NCBI RefSeq assembly: GCF_042683745.1 | Contig: NZ_JBHUJX010000018.1 | Coordinates: forward strand, 124,001 to 188,000 | Direction: 5' to 3' | Source of the DNA: Pseudoneobacillus sp042683745 | GTDB taxonomy: Bacteria; Bacillota; Bacilli; Bacillales; Cytobacillaceae | Length of the DNA stretch: 64,000 bases | Shown here: piece after piece, positions 1 to 7,685 of the stretch | Position numbering within the stretch: the stretch's first letter is position 1 | Layout: every line of letters starts with the position of its first letter | Made by a program: the position numbers and the translations under genes | The notes under the pieces: model-generated | Database searches by the model: none | What the model saw: the letters and a program-made list of their open reading frames with translations, nothing else | Told to the model about the DNA's origin: nothing

Positions 1-888
1 ATGATCTGTATGAATTTATCCATGGCTATTTTCCGATCGCCCACGATTGCTTTAATGCCCGACATTACTCCAGAGTCTAAGCGTACAAATGCAAACGGTG
101 TGATTAATTTCATGGGAGGATGCGGTGCTATTTTAGCGTTTAGTGTTGGCTCCTATCTTTTTAATTTGGATGAAGCGCTGCCGTTTTTAGCAGTTTCTGT
201 AACTTTTTTAGTGGCTTTGTGGGTTATTTTTAAAAATATTAAAGAAAATCGAGATACGCTTCCTTTTACTGTATCAACCACCCCAAAAATTAATTACAAG
301 AGAGAATTAAATTGGCCAACGTTTTTCCTGTTAGCTGCGATCTTTTTTTGGTTTATGGCGATTCAAGGGATGGAGGCATTATTTACCTTGTATGGCGTAA
401 ATGAACTTGGCTTATCAAAGAGTGCCTCTGCGTTTTCACTAGCCTTCTTTTCCTTAAGCTTTGTTCTTTCCGCTATACCGAGTGGACTATTAGGAGCTAA
501 ATATGGTGAGAAAAAAATCATCCTTGTAGGGATCATCGGCTTAGTATTCATCTTTCTTCTATTAAATTGGGTTGAATCAGCCTTGTCCTTACGCGTCATT
601 CTTCTTTTTGGCGGCATGTTTTGGGCCTGTGTTAATATCAATGCCTATCCGTATATGGTTTCTACGGGGAGTGAACACAGTTACGGAACACGAACAGGGT
701 TATATTATTTGGTATCTTCCTTAGCTGCAATTATTTCTCCTCCAACCCTTGGGTTATTCATCGACTTATTTGGTTTTGGTATTTTATTTTTTGCTACTGC
801 AGGAAGTATGGTATTAGCTTTATTGTGTATGATGAAGGTCAAACCAGCTAGGGATGTATCAATAAGGTTACATAAATTGAATAGCTAA
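1..888 (+). CDS. MFS transporter, C-terminal part (cut by window start)
   Basis: Membrane transporter of the major facilitator superfamily; 295 residues are visible and the frame is open to the window edge, so the N-terminal helices are missing. The visible part starts with an RSPTIALMPDITP segment like that of the SLC45/sucrose-symporter branch, then shows about nine hydrophobic helices and a GLLGAKYGEKK loop typical of MFS. In that branch the transport is usually sugar with protons; the substrate here cannot be read. A 98-base gap separates it from the next gene. Family is fairly sure, subfamily less so. Confidence 0.75.
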   Translation: MICMNLSMAIFRSPTIALMPDITPESKRTNANGVINFMGGCGAILAFSVGSYLFNLDEALPFLAVSVTFLVALWVIFKNIKENRDTLPFTVSTTPKINYKRELNWPTFFLLAAIFFWFMAIQGMEALFTLYGVNELGLSKSASAFSLAFFSLSFVLSAIPSGLLGAKYGEKKIILVGIIGLVFIFLLLNWVESALSLRVILLFGGMFWACVNINAYPYMVSTGSEHSYGTRTGLYYLVSSLAAIISPPTLGLFIDLFGFGILFFATAGSMVLALLCMMKVKPARDVSIRLHKLNS

Positions 889-986
889 ATTTTAAGGATT
901 AATTAAGAATTCGTTTACTAGGGATTATGAGTTTCAGGATACAATGAGGTAAAGTTATCCAATCGAAAGTTTATAGGGGAAAATCA

Positions 987-1424
987 ATGAAAAGTATGAC
1001 GTTTTGGGGTAGAAATGAACATGATGAAAGACTACTAGTAGAGTGTTTATTAGGTTTAAAAACAGCTACTTGCACACCGAAAATTTGGTATGATGCATTG
1101 CCTGAAGAAGAATTAGGGGTTGTTGGAACCCAATTTGAAGTTTATACAAAAAAAGGGATCCACGCTTGTACAATCGAAACAACAGAGATAATTGAAATTA
1201 AATTTGGTGATATAAAAGGAACAATTGGCGAGAAAATTGCTAAAGCGGAAAATTCATCACTAGATCAGTTTACCCGAGATCACATCTTCACTTGGAAAAA
1301 TTCGCTTTTAGAAGAAGGAAGCGAATTAAACGAAGATACACCAATTATCGTCGAGTTCTTCAAGCTAGTCGATACAAAAATTGATTTCAGGGAATTAGGT
1401 CATCGGATTAGTGTACTTCTTTAG
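987..1424 (+). CDS. ASCH domain protein
   Basis: 145-residue soluble protein of the ASCH family, a beta-barrel fold related to PUA that is thought to bind RNA or nucleotides. The family signature is visible as the N-terminal segment with GLKTATC near residues 26-32, the VGTQFEVYTKKG strand, and the late ENSSLDQFTRDH stretch that precedes the terminal strand. The start has the ribosome site TAGGGGA seven bases upstream. It is a single gene ending in a strong shared terminator. The biological role of this family in Bacillus is not known. Confidence 0.75.
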   Translation: MKSMTFWGRNEHDERLLVECLLGLKTATCTPKIWYDALPEEELGVVGTQFEVYTKKGIHACTIETTEIIEIKFGDIKGTIGEKIAKAENSSLDQFTRDHIFTWKNSLLEEGSELNEDTPIIVEFFKLVDTKIDFRELGHRISVLL

Positions 1425-1430
1425 AAAAAA

Positions 1431-1458
1431 GAACGAATCATTCCGATTCGTTCTCTCT
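1431..1458. terminator. Terminator between the convergent ASCH gene and pgmB
   Basis: Nine-base stem GAACGAATC / GATTCGTTC with loop ATTCC, followed by TCTCTTTTT on the plus strand and by AAAAAA (T-run on the minus strand) on the other side. It serves both genes; the pgmB stop codon lies inside the stem. Confidence 0.9.
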
Positions 1459-2115
1459 TTTTAATATCATTTCATTAAAAGAAAGCTCTGAAGTTGAAGA
1501 ATAGATTAAATCTGCTTTAGCAAGTGTTTCTTTGCTGCCAACACCTACCGCAAACATTCCAGCATCCTTTATCGAATCTACACCAGCTGCTGCATCTTCA
1601 ATCCCGATACAAGCGGAAGGTTCAATGTTTAATAGCTTTGCAGCAGTTAAGAAAATTTCCGGATCGGGTTTACCTCTTTTAATCGTAGCCGCATCTACAA
1701 TGACATCAAACTCATCCTTTAATTTTAATGAATTCATGACCGTAAAAGCATTTTTACTAACGGAAGCTAGTCCAAGTTTAAAGCCTTTTTCTTTTATTTC
1801 TGAGATTAATTCTTTTATTCCAGGTAAAATATCCTCAGGTGTTATATTGGCAATCAACCGAACATAATGTTCATTCTTTTTTGCCGCTAGCGCCTCTTTT
1901 TCTTCTATGGAAAAATCATTTTGGCGCCCACCTAGAGCAAGAATTTTATCAAGGGAATCCATTCTTGATACCCCTTTTAATTCTTCATTAAATTCTCTTG
2001 TAAACGGAATTCCGAGATCTTCCCCGAGTGCTTTCCAAGCAAGGTAATGATATTCTGCGGTATCCGTTATGACACCATCTAAGTCAAAAATGAATGCTTG
2101 TATTGGTTTGGACAA
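1438..2115 (-). CDS. pgmB: Beta-phosphoglucomutase
   Basis: HAD-family enzyme that interconverts beta-glucose 1-phosphate and glucose 6-phosphate, normally downstream of maltose or trehalose phosphorolysis. The 225-residue length fits. Visible are FDLDGV (D11 nucleophile, D13 acid/base), the cap with KGVSRMDSL (substrate phosphate arginine), LASVSKN (Ser/Lys of motif II/III) and GIEDAAAG (metal-binding Glu/Asp). The start is TTG, seven bases after AAGAAGGG. No sugar phosphorylase is adjacent, unlike the usual operon. The 5' side carries the tandem hairpin repeat at 2172-2327. A related phosphatase of the same HAD subgroup is the main alternative. Confidence 0.85.
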   Translation of the reverse strand: MSKPIQAFIFDLDGVITDTAEYHYLAWKALGEDLGIPFTREFNEELKGVSRMDSLDKILALGGRQNDFSIEEKEALAAKKNEHYVRLIANITPEDILPGIKELISEIKEKGFKLGLASVSKNAFTVMNSLKLKDEFDVIVDAATIKRGKPDPEIFLTAAKLLNIEPSACIGIEDAAAGVDSIKDAGMFAVGVGSKETLAKADLIYSSTSELSFNEMILKRENESE

Positions 2116-2171
2116 TGTTAACCCTTCTTTTTAACGTATTTTTTAGGCACTTAAAGACAATTTGCTCGTCG

Positions 2172-2327
2172 TTATGACGTGTAATGTACTTAAGAAGTCT
2201 CATTGAAGACATTTTACTTAGTGTTATGACGTGCTTTGTCCTTAAGATTGCTTATTAAAGACATTTCTCTTGATATTTTAACCTATTTTGTCCTTAAGCG
2301 GACTCTTATAAAACATTTTATTACAGA
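2172..2327. repeat. Three 52-bp degenerate tandem repeats with hairpin units
   Basis: Units at 2172-2223, 2224-2275 and 2276-2327, each of the form TTATGACGTG-N-TGTCCTTAAG...GACATTT; a partial fourth unit may precede from about 2131. Each unit can fold: in unit 2, TGTCCTTAA (2237-2245) pairs with TTAAAGACA (2255-2263) around a 9-base loop. Units 1 and 3 pair less well. No gene covers the stretch 2116-2411. A related array lies at 21575-21750. Confidence 0.7.
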
Positions 2328-2411
2328 AGGGGATTTATTATCGAATACCTCGCCAAAAGCAACCGATTGAGATGCATTAGTCAAAAAAAGGTGAGCAAAA
2401 GTAGAATGTAA

Positions 2412-2454
2412 AATAGAGGGACACACTCAATGTTGCTTAAGTGCTCCCTCTATT
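2412..2454 (-). terminator. sodC terminator
   Basis: Ten-base stem AATAGAGGGA / TCCCTCTATT around a partly paired 23-base loop, directly after the sodC stop, followed by a TTTT stretch on the minus strand. Confidence 0.75.
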
Positions 2455-2455
2455 A

Positions 2456-2983
2456 TCACTTCTTCTTTTTATCTTTCGAAATTTCCCCACAAGCAATACG
2501 GTTTCCAGATTCACCAGCGGGCTGCGTCATGCCATCATCCTTTGCTTCGTGTATGACGATGGATGTACCGTTATTCGGTAAGAGGGACATTTTCCCCTCT
2601 TTTAAGGTAACTTGAGGGGCTGTAAGTTTCGCCTTCACTTTTCCATCTTCTTTCACGATAAGATTAGGAAGATCTCCTGCATGCGCACCTTTTGGATGTA
2701 ATAGTCCATGTTCTTTATTGTCAGGATTCAAATGATTTCCAGCAGATTTAAAATCAGGTGGCTTACATACCCCTTTGTCGTGAATGTGTATCGCATGCTC
2801 TCCAGGAGGTAAGCCTTCTAAATTTATATCTAACTCTACGCCCTTTGACTGCTGTTGAAGAGTAATTTTCCCTAGCGAATCCCCTTCTGGATTAAAAATT
2901 TCAACATCCATCTGCTTCGGATTACCCTCTACCCCACAGCCTACTAAGAGCAAAATTAGGAATCCTATTAACCCTTTCCACAT
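2456..2983 (-). CDS. sodC: Superoxide dismutase [Cu-Zn], lipoprotein
   Basis: Converts superoxide to oxygen and hydrogen peroxide outside the membrane. The start at 2983 is chosen because GGAGGAAC lies eight bases before it; a longer frame exists. It has a lipoprotein signal with lipobox LVGC (Cys about residue 16). The SodC fold is clear: IHIHDKG (two copper His), AGNHLNP (bridging His), the GAHAGDLPNL zinc segment, VIHEAKDD (fourth copper His) and C-terminal RIACGEI. The copper ligands look complete, unlike the B. subtilis homologue YojM, which is known to lack some. Lys-rich tail. Single gene with its own terminator. Confidence 0.92.
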   Translation of the reverse strand: MWKGLIGFLILLLVGCGVEGNPKQMDVEIFNPEGDSLGKITLQQQSKGVELDINLEGLPPGEHAIHIHDKGVCKPPDFKSAGNHLNPDNKEHGLLHPKGAHAGDLPNLIVKEDGKVKAKLTAPQVTLKEGKMSLLPNNGTSIVIHEAKDDGMTQPAGESGNRIACGEISKDKKKK

Positions 2984-3069
2984 TAGCAAGTTCCTCCAAC
3001 TAGACAATTTGCCAATAGTATGGACGAATGGTTTGGAGAATATACTTTGTTAATAGTAACGACTTTTTT

Positions 3070-3276
3070 CTACTCAATTTCCCTTTGTTGTTTCAATAAT
3101 TTTTCTTCCAATTCTTTTGTTTTCTCGGCTTCTTTTTTGGAAATATGGATAATGAATTTCATGGTGAAGACTGCTCCAATAACAAAGATCAAGAACGTGA
3201 AGCCTGCACCCCAATATTCAGATTTATCTTCAGGAAAATATAAAAATAATGATAGGACATAGTTAAAAAACATCAT
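3070..3276 (-). CDS. Small membrane protein, unknown
   Basis: 68 residues if started at the first of two ATG codons after the ribosome site GAAAGGAA. It has a hydrophobic N-terminus (MMFFNYVLSLFLYF), a short polar bend with a PEDKSEYWG segment, one clear transmembrane helix and a charged, Lys/Glu-rich coiled-coil-like tail of about 25 residues that would face the cytoplasm. I recognise no family. It is transcribed alone between sodC and the cyclophilin gene. Confidence 0.55.
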   Translation of the reverse strand: MMFFNYVLSLFLYFPEDKSEYWGAGFTFLIFVIGAVFTMKFIIHISKKEAEKTKELEEKLLKQQREIE

Positions 3277-3347
3277 AGTGATTCCTTTCCATCTAAATTT
3301 CAGTACTACTATTATAGCATGAATGGGAAAAGTTTTTTCAGTTAAAA

Positions 3348-3373
3348 TGGCCACCTGATATCTCAGATGGCCA
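3348..3373 (-). terminator. Terminator after the cyclophilin gene
   Basis: TGGCCA-C-CTGA / TCAG-A-TGGCCA stem with loop TATC, followed on the minus strand by ATTTTAACT. The T-run is short. Confidence 0.65.
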
Positions 3374-3389
3374 ACCTTTAACTATTTTA

Positions 3390-4136
3390 TTATTTGATCA
3401 CATAAATCTTCTTAATCTTGATATCGTCCTCTGGTTTATCATTTTCAATCGTTTTCGCGTTGGCAATTTTATCAACAATATCCATACCTTCAATTACTTG
3501 ACCAAATACTGTATGTTTGAAATCTAACCAAGGTGTTCCACCATTTTCGTAAGCTTTGATCACATCATCCGGATATCCAGCCTGCTTCATTTGATCAGCC
3601 ATGCCCTCATCCAGAGCATTCTTTTGGACTATGAAGAATTGGCTTCCATTCGTGTTTGGCCCAGAATTCGCCATCGATAAAGCACCACGAATATTGAACA
3701 GCTTGTCAGAAAATTCGTCTTCAAACGCTTGCCCATAAATACTTTCTCCACCCATACCTGTTCCTTGCGGGTCCCCACCTTGAATCATGAAATCTTTTAT
3801 AACACGATGAAAAATCAATCCATCATAATAACCGTCTTCACTATGTTTAATAAAATTTTCTACTGTTTTCGGTGCTTGGTCTGGGAAAAGTTTAATTTTG
3901 ATACATCCCATTGTCGTATCCATACCCACTAGTCTTTCATTACCTTGAACATTAGTAGTTAATTGTGGATACACTTTACTTGCCTCGCTTTGTTCTTCAG
4001 AAGATTGTTCAGGCATTTGCTCACAAGTTGATTTTGACACCTCTTCGCTTCCATTTTTCTCTTTTTCTGAACTTGTCCCACAAGCCGTTAAAAGTAAAAA
4101 TACGGCAGCTAATATGGTCATTAATTTGAATTTCAT
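3390..4136 (-). CDS. Lipoprotein peptidyl-prolyl cis-trans isomerase (cyclophilin type)
   Basis: Catalyses proline isomerisation during folding of exported proteins. 248 residues: lipoprotein signal with lipobox LTAC (Cys about residue 19), an acidic Ser/Glu-rich linker to about residue 60, then a complete cyclophilin domain. Active-site features are visible: FHRVIKDFMIQGGDP (catalytic Arg, Phe, Gln) and NGSQFFIV. The cytoplasmic B. subtilis PpiB is about 143 residues and has no signal, so this is a surface-anchored paralogue. The start follows GGAGGATG. It is divergent from kapB. Confidence 0.9.
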   Translation of the reverse strand: MKFKLMTILAAVFLLLTACGTSSEKEKNGSEEVSKSTCEQMPEQSSEEQSEASKVYPQLTTNVQGNERLVGMDTTMGCIKIKLFPDQAPKTVENFIKHSEDGYYDGLIFHRVIKDFMIQGGDPQGTGMGGESIYGQAFEDEFSDKLFNIRGALSMANSGPNTNGSQFFIVQKNALDEGMADQMKQAGYPDDVIKAYENGGTPWLDFKHTVFGQVIEGMDIVDKIANAKTIENDKPEDDIKIKKIYVIK

Positions 4137-4241
4137 TATTTATCATCCTCCATTTTTTTACTTTACCCGATTTTATTGGAAAATGCACCTCATTTTAGTC
4201 ATAATTAGAAATAGACATATTAAAAAAGGAGGAAACATTTT

Positions 4242-4631
4242 ATGTCAGAATTAAATATTGGGGATATCGTCACATCCATTTATAAAACAGGTAAATATAT
4301 TGGTGAAATAACAGACATTCGTCCAGAGCATTATTTAGTAAGAACACTTGCTGTTCTAAAACATCCGATGCAAGGGGATTTACATAACCCGAAGGAAGTT
4401 GGATTTGGCTTTTTTCATGAGCGAAAAGCGATGTCGTTTCGTGAACAGGCGAACGTACCTAAAAAAATGGTAAAGCCTTATGCGGATTCTGTTCCAACAT
4501 ACGAAGAATCCCTAAAAGCCTCAATTGAAAAATTAAAAACAGAACTACATGACGATGATTCTGAATGGGCTGCTTTGAGTTTGAAAAATATTGAAACATT
4601 AGAAAAGGAATACTTCAAATCTCAATCATAG
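4242..4631 (+). CDS. kapB: Kinase-associated protein B (KapB)
   Basis: In B. subtilis KapB is needed for the sensor kinase KinB to start the sporulation phosphorelay. 129 residues with the family's N-terminal SH3-like barrel (IGDIVTSIYKTGKYIGEI; YLVRTLAVLKHPMQGDLHNP) and a helical C-terminal half. Ribosome site AAAGGAGG is nine bases before the start. In B. subtilis the gene follows kinB; here no kinB is present and kapB stands alone, divergent from the cyclophilin gene, with kapD about 2.2 kb away. The family is sure; activity without a linked kinase is open. Confidence 0.9.
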   Translation: MSELNIGDIVTSIYKTGKYIGEITDIRPEHYLVRTLAVLKHPMQGDLHNPKEVGFGFFHERKAMSFREQANVPKKMVKPYADSVPTYEESLKASIEKLKTELHDDDSEWAALSLKNIETLEKEYFKSQS

Positions 4632-4808
4632 TCCTATGAACAACATTACTCAGTGAATCAGCATACGAAATGTTTTTCATAAATGCTATGAACAACATAC
4701 CGTTTGGGTATCCATGAATAACTCCTAAATCAATTAAATATTGAACTTTTCTTTGATAATATTTTACAAATTGGGAAAAAGTAGTATTAAAGAAAGGAGG
4801 GATTATGA

Positions 4809-5195
4809 GTGTCTGTGAAAAAGTGGATATCAGGATTAGTCGCAATGCTTACAATGGTTGTGGTAGTAACAAATCTAGGCTCTCTCGGTGTATTTGCCGA
4901 ATCCGGTATTGTCACACCTATGGAGACAGCAAAAGCAATTGAAGTAGAGTTGAACGATGATTATTTTAATCCAAAAGCCATTACTATTCCGAATGGAATA
5001 ACCACAACTTTAATTTTAAAAAACAAAGGTGTGAAAGAGCATACTTTCACAGTGAAAATGCTCGGAATTGACGTCGAGGTACTGCCAGGAAAAGATAAAA
5101 CCATTACCGTGAAACCTCAACAGCCCGGTACATATGAACTGATTTGTCGATATCATTTCCAGCAAGGAATGGTTGGAAAAATAATTGTCAAATAA
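4809..5195 (+). CDS. Secreted cupredoxin-domain protein
   Basis: 128 residues: signal peptide to about residue 31 (ends VFAES), then one cupredoxin beta-sandwich. Candidate type-1 copper ligands are His of KEHTFTV, Cys and His of ICRYHFQQG, and Met of GMVGKI, arranged as Cys-X2-His-X4-Met. It would bind copper outside the cell, as an electron carrier or copper-handling protein. The start is GTG at 4809, seven bases after AAAGGAGGG; GTG at 4815 is possible. Single gene, closed by a terminator. Confidence 0.8.
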   Translation: MSVKKWISGLVAMLTMVVVVTNLGSLGVFAESGIVTPMETAKAIEVELNDDYFNPKAITIPNGITTTLILKNKGVKEHTFTVKMLGIDVEVLPGKDKTITVKPQQPGTYELICRYHFQQGMVGKIIVK

Positions 5196-5197
5196 CG

Positions 5198-5224
5198 AGC
5201 AAGGCCAATAAGGCCTTGCTTGTT
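5198..5224 (+). terminator. Terminator of the cupredoxin gene
   Basis: Nine-base stem AGCAAGGCC / GGCCTTGCT with loop AATAA, then TGTTTAAT. It also lies after the convergent dehydrogenase gene. Confidence 0.8.
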
Positions 5225-5245
5225 TAATAGGTATAGTAAATTTAC

Positions 5246-6667
5246 TTATGGAACGATTTCAAATATAGTGCCTTGGTTAAAATCAGTCACTTTCATAGAG
5301 CCATAAACTCCTAAATATAATTTCGTTTGATTCAGATTCGTTCCCAAATTAACATAATAGGCTGACTGCGACCCAAAATCATAATCAGTTTGAATCACAC
5401 TAAAATCATTTTGTTTACCATCTGGTCTTACGAAGGTATAAGCTAAAGCCCCTTTAACATGAGGTTGAGATCCTTTCCTGGCAATATCGGTAAACACACA
5501 GCTTCCCGTTAATGCGGGTATTCCATTTCCCATATAAGCTTGCACTCCTGTAAGTGCAGTTCCTCCAAACTTATCAGGTCTTAAATCTTTATGAAAATAA
5601 CTTGTTAAAGGCTGAAGACGACTCCCTGAAAGTGTTATTGCTTCATTGTAATAAGCAATTGTTTTCTCATCCAAAGTCGGATCTTTTATGCAACCTCTTA
5701 TAATCGAAGTAGGAAAAGCACCTTCCCACCCACGCCAGCCAAAGTTAATCAATCCTTCTTGCTTAGGTTTCATTAGGGAAGTTTGAACAATCTGAGTAAC
5801 CGGTATTGGTTTATAATGAACGAATGAAAAAATCGACTCGACCAAATCCTGTCCGACATTTCCCACATATTTAATATACTGATTATTAAACTTTTGAAAC
5901 GAAATGCCTGGTATATTGCGTACCCCTTTGGCCACTACCGCGAGCGTTCCCTGAATAGTAGTGGGAAGTTCATTAAAACGTGTTACAATTGGGGGATTAT
6001 TAATGAATGTATTCTTACTTACATCCATTTCAATTATTTTACCAGCGATTTCAAGATTGTCCTGGCTTAAATTAAATGGATCATAGCCTGATCCACCATC
6101 TCCGACTGTTAAAACAAGTCTTCCTGTTTCAGGTGAAAAATTTAAGCTATTAAAACCATTATGATTGAAAAAGGGTCTTCTTAAGTTAAGCAATGTCCGC
6201 CGTTTCCTGTGTTGACCATTCGATTGTAAAATCCACTCTTCAACGGTATCAATATGATCATATTGAGTTTCTCTATTTATCCACTTTAGGTTTTGGGTTT
6301 TAGGATCACACGGGTCAGGCTTATAAGGTTCAGAAAGAGCACCTGGACCTTGTGTTCCAGCTACTGAATAATGAAGATAAAACAGACCGTTATAAGTAAA
6401 TTGGGGATGAAAAGCCAGTCCAAGTAATCCACGTTCATCATATCCTGGACCAGAAACACCAGATTCAGAAGTACCTAACTTTATGATTCGTTGGCGAATA
6501 TCTAAAAAAGTCCTTATAACCCCATTTTGTATGTAAAAGATCTCTCCAACCTGGGTTGCAATAAATAAACTTTCAAATGAGTCACCGGGAAGTATGGTTG
6601 TTTTCAAAACAGTCGGTAAGTTTATTTTACTTACAATAGGCCGTAAACCAACCTTAACTTTTTTCAA
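5246..6667 (-). CDS. PQQ-dependent sugar dehydrogenase family (sorbosone/glucose type)
   Basis: About 473 residues of the six-bladed propeller family of soluble glucose dehydrogenase, which oxidises sugars with PQQ. Seen: RGLLGLAFHPQF, the FFNHNGFNSL segment (catalytic-His region), VGDGGSGYDP (calcium-site region), GVRNIPGISF (Arg/Asn that contact PQQ) and GLINFGWRGWEG. There is no signal peptide or PQQ synthesis gene in the window, so cofactor and location are uncertain. The best start is TTG at 6667, 11 bases after AGAAGGGG; GTG at 6679 touches that site. A 16-bp hairpin lies over the ribosome site. Confidence 0.8.
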   Translation of the reverse strand: MKKVKVGLRPIVSKINLPTVLKTTILPGDSFESLFIATQVGEIFYIQNGVIRTFLDIRQRIIKLGTSESGVSGPGYDERGLLGLAFHPQFTYNGLFYLHYSVAGTQGPGALSEPYKPDPCDPKTQNLKWINRETQYDHIDTVEEWILQSNGQHRKRRTLLNLRRPFFNHNGFNSLNFSPETGRLVLTVGDGGSGYDPFNLSQDNLEIAGKIIEMDVSKNTFINNPPIVTRFNELPTTIQGTLAVVAKGVRNIPGISFQKFNNQYIKYVGNVGQDLVESIFSFVHYKPIPVTQIVQTSLMKPKQEGLINFGWRGWEGAFPTSIIRGCIKDPTLDEKTIAYYNEAITLSGSRLQPLTSYFHKDLRPDKFGGTALTGVQAYMGNGIPALTGSCVFTDIARKGSQPHVKGALAYTFVRPDGKQNDFSVIQTDYDFGSQSAYYVNLGTNLNQTKLYLGVYGSMKVTDFNQGTIFEIVP

Positions 6668-6682
6668 TCGACATTGCACCCC

Positions 6683-6718
6683 TTCTAATCATATTCTTTT
6701 ATAAGAATATGATTAGAA
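6683..6718 (-). promoter_or_regulatory. Perfect 16-bp hairpin overlapping a ribosome site
   Basis: TTCTAATCATATTCTT (6683-6698) and its exact complement (6703-6718) are separated by four bases. In the dehydrogenase mRNA the 3' arm ends in AGAA, the first half of the AGAAGGGG ribosome site. No T-run follows, so it is not a normal terminator; a translational control hairpin or a protein operator is possible. Confidence 0.6.
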
Positions 6719-6805
6719 CTGTCTATTAGTACAAAATTATGCCGGGAAATCTGACAAAGCATTACACCACATTCCGCAACAAAGTAAATTAAATGGGAGG
6801 CACAC

Positions 6806-6840
6806 AAAAGCCAAACCACACTTTAGGTGATTTGGCTTTT
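6806..6840 (-). terminator. kapD terminator
   Basis: AAAAGCCAAA / TTTGGCTTTT stem with a 15-base partly paired loop directly after the kapD stop; the T-run is part of the arm. Confidence 0.75.
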
Positions 6841-7463
6841 CATGCAAATTTATTTAGTAGCTTTGAGAAATCAATTCGGTCGCCAATGGTTGTTGGCTCT
6901 GGTTTTTCTAGATATCGCTTATCCTTTTCTACTAATCTGAAAATATTGTATGTTGTTAATGCATCATCAAGGGCACGATGATGTTTCCCTGTGCCTTCCT
7001 TCCCATACTCTTGAACAGCCTTCCATAGGCCTGTTTGGTTTTGGTCGCCAAAAAAACGCTTATACTCCATGGAAAGATCAATTTCTTTCGTTGAAAAAGG
7101 AAATGGAATACTTGCTTTCTCACAATTAGATCTAAGCACTCTCATATCCATATTTCCCCAGGTTACAACCGATGTGGCTAAAGCTTGCTCCTTTAATTCA
7201 CCTAGTTTCTGAACTAATTGTTGAAAAGGCATTCCTTGATTCACTTGCTCCTGCGTGATATTAAGAAAGGTTTTACATCGATCGGATAATTTTTGGAATT
7301 TGGTTGGTGTGACAAAGGTTTCAAACTGTTCGACGATCTTTCCCTCACGAACAACGACAATTCCAGCTTCAATGATTTCAGGATAAAATTCTGGGTTTTT
7401 CTTATGTTTTTCTGGCATAGTAAATTCGAAATCAATAAATAAATATTGTTGCTGAATACTCAT
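6840..7463 (-). CDS. kapD: KapD, DEDDh 3'-5' exonuclease family, sporulation inhibitor
   Basis: Over-expressed KapD blocks the KinA/KinB sporulation pathway in B. subtilis; the protein belongs to the RNase T/DnaQ exonuclease fold. 207 residues. Exo motifs are intact: FIDFEFT (Asp, Glu), a middle motif around WGNMDMRVL, and HHRALDDALTTYN (His, Asp). The start at 7463 lies seven bases after GAAGGAAGGTG; the longer frame has no site. It is divergent from pbpD with about 220 bases between them. Confidence 0.88.
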   Translation of the reverse strand: MSIQQQYLFIDFEFTMPEKHKKNPEFYPEIIEAGIVVVREGKIVEQFETFVTPTKFQKLSDRCKTFLNITQEQVNQGMPFQQLVQKLGELKEQALATSVVTWGNMDMRVLRSNCEKASIPFPFSTKEIDLSMEYKRFFGDQNQTGLWKAVQEYGKEGTGKHHRALDDALTTYNIFRLVEKDKRYLEKPEPTTIGDRIDFSKLLNKFA

Positions 7464-7685
7464 TTTATCACCTTCCTTCAATGGTAAATTGGATTCCCTC
7501 TTTTTTTCCTCTATTATAACACGAACAAATATGAATTATTTTAACTTTTCTGCAATTTTTCACAAAATTTAAAATAATCCAGTTGGTGCATGACTCAAAC
7601 AAGAACAGAAGAGATTTTCTTCAGAATTTGAAAAAAAAACCGATAATTATATCGTAGTCATTCATTCTGTTAAGGTGGCAATCAC

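Noticed and set aside
4615..4845. 76-codon minus-strand frame after kapB
   Set aside because: No ribosome site, low-complexity content and overlap with the cupredoxin start.
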